Shown: positions 14,675 to 20,394 of the stretch, one piece after another
Layout of the letters: each line of letters opens with the position of its first letter
How positions within the stretch are numbered: position 1 is the first letter of the stretch
Source: Clostridiaceae bacterium
GTDB lineage: Bacteria; Bacillota; Clostridia; DSM-8532
Assembly (NCBI GenBank): GCA_012727625.1
Contig: JAAYGP010000057.1
Location: 1-20,394 of the forward strand
Direction: 5' to 3'
DNA: 20,394 nt
Translations under genes and position numbers: made by a program
Notes under the pieces: model-generated
Told to the model about the DNA's origin: nothing
The model's database searches: none
The model's input: only the letters and a program-made list of their open reading frames with translations

Positions 14675-17098
14675 GTGTTGATTATGTGTATGATGTCAAC
14701 CAGCATTTCATTTGCCGATCCTGCACCAACCGCACCTGTTGTTTACGTTGCCCTGGATGGAAGCGGCGACTTTAACTGTGACGGTGGGGACGAGAATGGG
14801 GTTGGCGATGATCAGGTTGAGATTCAACAAGCTATTGATTATGTTCTTGCTAATGATGGATTCACAACTATTCGCTTAAAAGCAGGAACCTATTATATTA
14901 ATGATACCATTTATATAGCAGGCAAAAAAGATCAAAAGGTTATACTGGAGGGCGAAGAGGGCACAGTTCTTAAGCTGTCAACAGACGTCTGCTGGCCTAA
15001 AAGTCAGGCCATGATCCAGCAAAAAACCACCGACATGCTGGCAGATTTACCTGATGCATATCTTGGTAATATTATTATCCGCGGTTTTACAATGGATGGA
15101 AATGGTTATAATGTAACAAGGGCTTTAAACACCGACGGTTCAGAAAGAAAACTGGAATATCCTAATCATAACGGAATCAGCTACTATACTCTTATATTCT
15201 TTCGCGGATGCGAAGATGTTGAAATTTGCAATATGTATCTGACACAGAACATGAATGATGGCTTTCTGGCCAATACTTGCAAGCATGTGAAATTCCATGA
15301 CAATATAATTGATGAAATAGGCCATGACGGAATGTATGCCTATAAATGCGAATATGTTGAAGCTTACAACAACATAATCTATATTCAGACAAACAGCGGG
15401 TTAAGAGCTGGCAGTTCCAACCATGTTAAATTCTATAACAATATTATATCCGGAAGGGATAAAGGTGGCCCCGGAATAGAAATCCAAAAGGAAAACATGA
15501 TAAATAACGCAGGTGGCTACACATATATGAGGGATATTGAGATATTCAACAATGTAATCTATAACATCAAGTATGCAGGTATATGGGCGTTTGGTACTAT
15601 TTCCATTCCCGGATATGAGTACCCGTCCGAAGACGCAGAAGTTCATATCCATCATAATATTGTTTATAATTGCGGATATTATGCCGGTGCCGGTGATGCT
15701 GCCACAAACCTGAGGCTTAAGGGCGGAATTGTAATTGACGGATTCAACGCGTTAATTGAAAACAATGTTATTGATTCATGCCATGCAGCCGGTATTAATG
15801 TGCATGAATGGGATCCTGCAAAACCCTCACCGCCGGAACTTTTTACTTTGACGATACGCAACAATATAATTTCAAACACAAAGGATAATCCACTGGTTGG
15901 TCGTGACGGTGAAGAGAGCGGGTATGGTATTTATTATGAATTGAGTGATAAGCACGATTTTATAGTCGAATACAATTGTTTCTACAATAACAATGGCGAT
16001 GACTTAAAGGACTTAACACCATTATCCAATGTAGGTAACCTGTTTGGAGTGGATCCATGCTTTGCTGATCCGGAGAACCATGACTATCATTTAAAATCTG
16101 AAGCGGGAAGATGGGATGGCACAACCTTTGTATATGACGATGTAACATCACCCTGTATAGACGCAGGTGATCCGAATTATGATTATTCAAATGAACCTAT
16201 GAATAACGGGGGCAGAATTAATATAGGCAGATATGGTAATACACCGGAAGCTTCCAGAAGCAGTGCGATAGAAGGAACTGCTGCAATTCTGACGGGAGCA
16301 GGAACTGTTGACGGACTGAATGAATTCAGCCTGACTTACAGACTATTGGGAGCTGAAGATATTACTGCGCATGATGTAACCATAAGCTATGATAAGGAAA
16401 TGTTTGATTTTGTAACTGTTAAACCAGTACTTGATGGAACAACAGTTCCGGATGATGTGTATCATGATGAGGAAAATGGAATTGTAAGGGCTATACTGGC
16501 AAGCTTAGGAGATGAGTATGCGGTTAATGGCGATGCGGATATTCTTGAGTTTGTTTTCAATCCCAAATCAAGCGGTACAGGGATAATTGCCATAACTAAA
16601 GCTGAACTTGGCAACAGCGCTGGAGGTGTCATAACAGCATCGACTCCGGAACAGGCAACCAGGTCTGTCACTGTATCGGAAAAAGCTGCACTGGCATCAG
16701 CAATTCAAGCAGCCCAGGAGATTTACGATAATGCCGTAGAAGGCATCGATACAGGACAGTATCCTGCTGGCACAAAGAGTATTCTGGGTGACGCAATTGC
16801 TGCCGCAATCGCCGTAAGAGACGACAGCAGCGCTACAAGCGAAGAAGTTGATCAGGCTGTTGAAGATCTGAATGCTGCTGTTGCATGGTTCCAGGGTTTG
16901 GTCATTACAGCTTCCACCGGAGATGTAAATGGTGTTCCTGGAATAGACATAGGCGATCTTGGCAAGATAGCTGCAAACTATGGAAAGAATTCTGAATCTG
17001 AAGACTGGAACAATGTCAGACATATGGACATTAACGGTGATGGTGAAATAGGCCTTTATGAGTTGGCGTTTATTGCCAAGAAATTATTGTCTAAGTAA
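14675..17098 (+). CDS. Secreted beta-helix protein with cohesin, FIVAR and dockerin
   Basis: An 807-residue frame from GTG 14675. Residues about 21-525 are a right-handed parallel beta-helix of the pectate-lyase fold: repeated FHDNIID, FYNNIISG, IFNNVIYN, IHHNIVYN and IENNVIDS rungs, and the ending SPCIDAGDP ... NNGGRINIGRYGNTPEAS. Residues 532-668 look like a cohesin-type domain, 669-745 a FIVAR module, and 747-806 a type I dockerin with two loops (D750VN752 ... D761 and D785INGDGEI ... E796). The helix could bind or cleave a polysaccharide; the catalytic class is not clear. The Coh-FIVAR-Doc order recalls Clostridium perfringens surface glycosidases. The proper start (14642) is blocked by TAA at codon 3, so the signal peptide is lost or truncated and the gene may be recently inactivated, or expressed by reinitiation. 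The SLH-cohesin gene follows in the same direction. Confidence 0.85.
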   Translation: MLIMCMMSTSISFADPAPTAPVVYVALDGSGDFNCDGGDENGVGDDQVEIQQAIDYVLANDGFTTIRLKAGTYYINDTIYIAGKKDQKVILEGEEGTVLKLSTDVCWPKSQAMIQQKTTDMLADLPDAYLGNIIIRGFTMDGNGYNVTRALNTDGSERKLEYPNHNGISYYTLIFFRGCEDVEICNMYLTQNMNDGFLANTCKHVKFHDNIIDEIGHDGMYAYKCEYVEAYNNIIYIQTNSGLRAGSSNHVKFYNNIISGRDKGGPGIEIQKENMINNAGGYTYMRDIEIFNNVIYNIKYAGIWAFGTISIPGYEYPSEDAEVHIHHNIVYNCGYYAGAGDAATNLRLKGGIVIDGFNALIENNVIDSCHAAGINVHEWDPAKPSPPELFTLTIRNNIISNTKDNPLVGRDGEESGYGIYYELSDKHDFIVEYNCFYNNNGDDLKDLTPLSNVGNLFGVDPCFADPENHDYHLKSEAGRWDGTTFVYDDVTSPCIDAGDPNYDYSNEPMNNGGRINIGRYGNTPEASRSSAIEGTAAILTGAGTVDGLNEFSLTYRLLGAEDITAHDVTISYDKEMFDFVTVKPVLDGTTVPDDVYHDEENGIVRAILASLGDEYAVNGDADILEFVFNPKSSGTGIIAITKAELGNSAGGVITASTPEQATRSVTVSEKAALASAIQAAQEIYDNAVEGIDTGQYPAGTKSILGDAIAAAIAVRDDSSATSEEVDQAVEDLNAAVAWFQGLVITASTGDVNGVPGIDIGDLGKIAANYGKNSESEDWNNVRHMDINGDGEIGLYELAFIAKKLLSK

Positions 17099-17119
17099 CA
17101 GAGGTTGGTAAGGAGTGAA

Positions 17120-17145
17120 ACGGGGAAGCAAAAATGCTTCCCCGT
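17120..17145 (+). terminator. Intercistronic hairpin without a T-run
   Basis: ACGGGGAAGCA and TGCTTCCCCGT form a perfect 11-bp stem around AAAA. No T-run follows (GTCCGTGAAAAAAA). It lies between the beta-helix gene and the SLH gene and could stabilise the upstream message or partly end transcription. It is not a standard intrinsic terminator. Confidence 0.5.
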
Positions 17146-17181
17146 GTCCGTGAAAAAAATCAATAGAAAAGGAGAGCTTTT

Positions 17182-18954
17182 ATGAAGACAAGAGTAAAAA
17201 CCGTTTTAATAGCAGCAATAGTCACAATCAGTTTTATGCTCTTTACAGGCTCAGTCACTGCCGCTCCTGCCAGCTCATTCGAGATAACGACAGGTTTGAC
17301 AAGTATAGATGAGGGAGACAGCTTTACGGTCACCGTTACGGGAAAAGATATTCAGGATTTGCACGCCTATGAGTTAAATTTTACCTATGATAAAGCAAAG
17401 CTTGAGTTTGTAAATGCTGTTTCAAAACTTGAAGGGTTTAAACTGTCATTAACACCTGAAGAGGGCAAAATCACCTTTGCGCTGGCAAAGCTTGGTGATC
17501 AGTCACCTGAAAGCGGGGAAGCAGAGCTTTGTACTTTAACATTCAGGGGAAAGGCAGCGGGAAAGGCCCAAATCACCCTGAGCTCCGTAAAGCTAATGGA
17601 CGAAATTCTCGCCTCAACTGATTACAATGTTAATAAGGCAATTGAGGTATCCATTAAAAAATCCGAAACCCCGGATTATACATCACCGGAGCCAACAACT
17701 ACGCCTGCAACTCCGACACCAACACCAACGCCAACACCGATTCCGGCTGTAACAGTAACCCAGGATGACAATACAATCACATTTTCAACTCAAATATCTG
17801 CAACTGTAGATGAAGAAACCGGCATAGCTTCGGCAAGGATTAAAATGGATACTGTTCTGGCTCTTATTTATGGGGCGAACGAGATGAAAGATTCAGCGCA
17901 AAAAACATTTATTGAGATAGAAATGGAAAAACCAGAGGGTACAGAAGCAGCAGAACTGGAAATTCCGGGAGAAGCTATAAGGCAAATTTCTGAAAACACT
18001 GATGCCGGTTTGGTTGTAGAGACAGGAATCGGCACCATGACCTTTAATACAGAAACGCTTGGTTTTATCAATAGCGTGGCAGCCGGAGAAGATATAATAA
18101 TTGGCATGCAAAAGGTTGATAACACAAAATTGCCGGAGGATATACAAAAGACAGTCGGGGAAAGGCCGATCTTTGATTTAACCGTGAAATCAGGCGAGAC
18201 CATAATATCCGATTTTGGCGGCGGAAAAGTTGAAATAATCATCCCATATACACTTCAGGCCGGAGAAGATGAAGACGCCGTTATAATTTATTACATCGAT
18301 GAATCAGGAAACCTTAAGGTTGTACGCGGCAGATATGATTCCCGGATAAAAGCAGTGAAATTCACAGTTACTCATTTTTCAAAATTTATGATAGGTTACA
18401 ACGAAGTTTCATTCATTGATGTTGCAGCAAATGCATGGTATAAAAAGGCGGTAGGCTTTATGGCAGCCAGAGGTGTTACCCGGGGTGTGGGCGAAGGAAG
18501 ATTTGCCCCGGATTATAACGTGACAAGAGCTGACTTCCTTATAATGATTATGCGTGCTTACAATATAGAGCCGGATGAAACTGTCACCGACAATTTTGTG
18601 GATGCAGGTGATAAATATTATACACCGTATTTAGGAACGGCAAAACGCATGGGTCTTGTGCTGGGCATAGGAGATAACAAATACGCCCCGGAGGAGAACA
18701 TTACCAGGCAGGATATGTTTGTGATACTCTACCGCATATTGGATAAATTGAATGAATTACCGGTGAGTAAAAGCGAAAGAAGTTTTGAATCCTTCAATGA
18801 CACTTATAAAGTTGCTGATTATGCGAAAGAAGCTATGAAATTGTTTGTGGAAACCGGAATTGTATCAGGAGACGGTAAAAACAATTTGATTCCAAGGGAT
18901 ACGTCAACCAGAGCTCAGGCAGCCCAGGTGTTATATAATCTGCTTTCACAATAA
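17182..18954 (+). CDS. Cell-surface cohesin protein with three SLH repeats
   Basis: A 590-residue exported protein; AAAGGAGAG precedes the ATG. The signal peptide covers about residues 1-28 (positive start, LIAAIVTISFMLFTG, cleavage near VTA-AP). Residues about 32-158 resemble a cohesin domain (FEITTGLTSIDEGDSFTVTV, LHAYELNFTYDKAKLEFV, GKAQITLSSVKL). A Thr-Pro linker follows (164-188, PTPTPTPTP). Residues about 190-410 are a beta-rich domain ending VTHFSKFMIGYNEV, common before SLH repeats. Three SLH repeats lie at about 411-460, 471-522 and 537-588 and would bind pyruvylated secondary wall polymer. The layout is that of a single-cohesin anchoring protein, which could hold a dockerin-bearing partner such as the product of the preceding gene. 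Cohesin type and partner choice cannot be proven here. Confidence 0.92.
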   Translation: MKTRVKTVLIAAIVTISFMLFTGSVTAAPASSFEITTGLTSIDEGDSFTVTVTGKDIQDLHAYELNFTYDKAKLEFVNAVSKLEGFKLSLTPEEGKITFALAKLGDQSPESGEAELCTLTFRGKAAGKAQITLSSVKLMDEILASTDYNVNKAIEVSIKKSETPDYTSPEPTTTPATPTPTPTPTPIPAVTVTQDDNTITFSTQISATVDEETGIASARIKMDTVLALIYGANEMKDSAQKTFIEIEMEKPEGTEAAELEIPGEAIRQISENTDAGLVVETGIGTMTFNTETLGFINSVAAGEDIIIGMQKVDNTKLPEDIQKTVGERPIFDLTVKSGETIISDFGGGKVEIIIPYTLQAGEDEDAVIIYYIDESGNLKVVRGRYDSRIKAVKFTVTHFSKFMIGYNEVSFIDVAANAWYKKAVGFMAARGVTRGVGEGRFAPDYNVTRADFLIMIMRAYNIEPDETVTDNFVDAGDKYYTPYLGTAKRMGLVLGIGDNKYAPEENITRQDMFVILYRILDKLNELPVSKSERSFESFNDTYKVADYAKEAMKLFVETGIVSGDGKNNLIPRDTSTRAQAAQVLYNLLSQ

Positions 18955-19182
18955 TTATGCTGATAATTTACACCATAACATACTGTCCAATTCAAGCGGT
19001 AACCGGTGTTTGCGAGTTGATTGATTTCGGAGTGTTCCTTACAGAACACTCCGCATTAACTGGACTTAAAACCCCCTTGAAACTTGATACGACGATATTT
19101 TAAACGCTAAAAATCCCTACTTAACTGATTTCATCATACTCCAAAAGCCGTTTTTAATAAATATAAAGCAAAATAAAACACT

Positions 19183-19196
19183 TGTTACCGCTTTCA
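19183..19196. promoter_or_regulatory. cre-like site (CcpA-type operator)
   Basis: TGTTACCGCTTTCA, reverse complement TGAAAGCGGTAACA, matches the catabolite-response consensus TGWNANCGNTNWCA at every defined position. It is about 430 bases before the sensor gene and just before the terminator hairpin. Confidence 0.42.
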
Positions 19197-19197
19197 A

Positions 19198-19249
19198 AAT
19201 ATTGATTCTGTTAAAATAGACACTATTAAGCAGAATCAATATTTTTTTC
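19198..19249 (+). terminator. Intrinsic terminator downstream of the SLH gene
   Basis: AATATTGATTCTG (19198-19210) and CAGAATCAATATT (19231-19243) are perfect 13-base complements. The 20-base loop can pair further (AATAG/CTATT), and a run of T follows on the plus strand. Confidence 0.75.
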
Positions 19250-19444
19250 TGAAAAATTGTTGCCATTCCCCCTGATTCAGATACTTAGCAGGTCAGATAT
19301 TGTGCGACGGCGGAAATAAGAGCTTTATTCGCAAGAGCTGATCGTCCATTTATCTGTTTACTATGGAAAAAGATCAGCCTGGATGATAAAATAAAAATGA
19401 AATAGGTTCAAAAAAGATTACATGCTGACATCAATGAGGTGAAT

Positions 19445-19537
19445 ATGACTTAAAAAAGAAGTCTCACCCGAACAGTTTTATTATTTTTTACGTTAACCTT
19501 TGATATTGTGAGAGATAGTAATTTCATCCCAGTTTAA
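19445..19537 (+). pseudogene. Remnant of an exported-protein start
   Basis: GAGGTG (19436-19441) precedes ATG 19445, but codon 3 is TAA (19451-19453). The same frame continues KRSLTRTVLLFFTLTF and DIVRDSNFIPV to TAA 19535-19537, which looks like a positively charged signal-peptide start. No mature protein follows. It may be the remnant of a surface or binding-protein gene, or chance. Confidence 0.3.
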
Positions 19538-19628
19538 AAATTTTAACATACACAATGATATTGTTGAATTGAATCAGGAAGTCAAAATGTCTGAGTGTTA
19601 CATCGGGGTAAGTGTGACGGAGGTATAA

Positions 19629-20394
19629 GTGAAAAGTATTAGAGGCATCTTATCCAGCCTGTTAATCAGCAGGAGTTCAAAACATTTAAAATCATCAATA
19701 ATCAGATTGTTTATCCCGTTAATTGCTTTTTCGGTTATTATAACCGGAACTTTTTCGTATTATATTGCTTACCGGCAAATTGAAAACAACGCTTATGTAA
19801 GCCTGGCAGATACGATTTCTCAGACCAAAATACTGCTTGACAGCAAATTGAGCGATATTTTTGAACAAATGCTCTATGTTAAAAGAGCGGTCGAACCTAT
19901 TTATCTGTCAATGAAATATTCAGAGGTAAACATAAAACCCCAATATTACATATCGGCGGAGAGTAATTTAAGCAGGGTTTATTCAAATTATTATTCCATT
20001 ATAGATTCAATTCTGATGTATTTCAATGACGGGCAATTCATGCTGCAAAAAAGGGATTATATCTCAGACGACATAAATTTCTCCTTTAAGGATAGGAGAC
20101 AAAAGTATAATGACAGGGATGGAGATTTTTACTGGCTGAACCTGCATCAGGATGGCATATTTAAATATCATGGGAATAAGAACAAGGTTGCGAGCATATT
20201 TAACCTTATTGGTGATAACGATTCAAAACTAAGAGGTATTATATTGTTTAACCTACGTGAGAGCTTTTTCAGCAGTATACTTGAAAATGTTGAAATAAGT
20301 GAAAACGGATATCTTGCGTTAATAAGTGAAGATGGCTCAATGTCATTTAAAAAAGTGGAAGATAAATATATGCTGGATGCGGACAGTTTGATAC
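19629..20394 (+). CDS. Membrane sensor, YesM-like histidine kinase N-terminus (partial)
   Basis: The frame opens at GTG 19629 after CGGAGGT and runs off the end of the window, giving 255 codons. Residues 1-24 are basic, one membrane segment lies at about 25-46 (IIRLFIPLIAFSVIITGTFS), and a long extracytoplasmic region follows (IENNAYVSLADTISQTKILL, later DSILMYFNDGQFML, KVASIFNLIGDNDSKLRGII and ENGYLALISEDGS). This pattern resembles the Cache-type sensing domain of YesM-family histidine kinases that pair with AraC-type regulators and control sugar transporters. The HAMP, histidine kinase and ATPase parts would lie beyond base 20394, so the kinase call is inference from the N-terminal half; a chemoreceptor or an AraC-type transmembrane regulator cannot be ruled out. 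Confidence 0.75.
   Translation, partial: MKSIRGILSSLLISRSSKHLKSSIIRLFIPLIAFSVIITGTFSYYIAYRQIENNAYVSLADTISQTKILLDSKLSDIFEQMLYVKRAVEPIYLSMKYSEVNIKPQYYISAESNLSRVYSNYYSIIDSILMYFNDGQFMLQKRDYISDDINFSFKDRRQKYNDRDGDFYWLNLHQDGIFKYHGNKNKVASIFNLIGDNDSKLRGIILFNLRESFFSSILENVEISENGYLALISEDGSMSFKKVEDKYMLDADSLI

Larger units (their letters stand above)
18955..19628. other. 674-base non-coding region
   Basis: No supported gene. The region holds a hairpin without T-run (19028-19053, CGGAGTGTTC/GAACACTCCG), a cre-like site (19183-19196), an intrinsic terminator (19198-19249) and a dead signal-peptide-like start (19445-19537). A stop-free frame of about 40 codons ending at TAA just before 19629 has no clear start. 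Confidence 0.55.

Noticed and set aside
17696..17745. Repeat tract ACACCAACACCAACG
   Set aside because: It encodes the Thr-Pro linker of the SLH protein and is ordinary for such linkers.
1..20394. CRISPR array, tRNA, rRNA or insertion sequence
   Set aside because: No regularly spaced repeats, no cloverleaf or rRNA-like sequence, and no transposase frame or paired terminal repeats were found on reading.

Overview
The window looks like a chromosomal segment of a low-to-moderate GC, anaerobic, polysaccharide-using Firmicute of class Clostridia. The grounds are a T-box leader with an isoleucine specifier before ileS, clostridial-type small proteins, and surface proteins carrying cohesin, dockerin, FIVAR and SLH modules. 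A cellulolytic or hemicellulolytic clostridium is a reasonable guess, but nothing here names the species.

Layout. Bases 1-224 are a 5'-truncated T-box riboswitch with its terminator, controlling the isoleucyl-tRNA synthetase gene (462-3248). Three M42-family metallo-aminopeptidase genes follow in tandem (3393-6539), then a Dam-type adenine methyltransferase (6542-7522), tightly packed on the same strand. A GT-C membrane glycosyltransferase lies on the minus strand and meets the methylase stop-to-stop (7519-9246). A small cytoplasmic protein with a starch-binding-type CBM (9502-9927) and a 55-residue minus-strand protein (10054-10221) converge on a shared bidirectional terminator.

Bases 10366-14080 are a zone of gene decay. 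A YyaL-type thioredoxin-domain gene is broken by a 19-bp insertion just before its CHWC motif. A small conserved gene carries both a nonsense codon and a frameshift. A DUF438/hemerythrin/PAS gene has lost both ends. A possible small membrane-protein remnant lies among them on the minus strand.

Bases 14642-18954 hold the most interesting pair. The first gene encodes a secreted right-handed beta-helix protein ending in cohesin, FIVAR and dockerin modules, with a stop at codon 3 of its signal peptide. The second encodes a secreted cohesin protein with three C-terminal SLH repeats that can bind the cell wall. Together they look like a compact, non-canonical cohesin-dockerin display system on the cell surface. 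The window ends inside a membrane sensor gene resembling YesM-type histidine kinases (19629 onward). It is preceded by a long non-coding stretch with a cre-like site, a terminator and a dead signal-peptide-like start.
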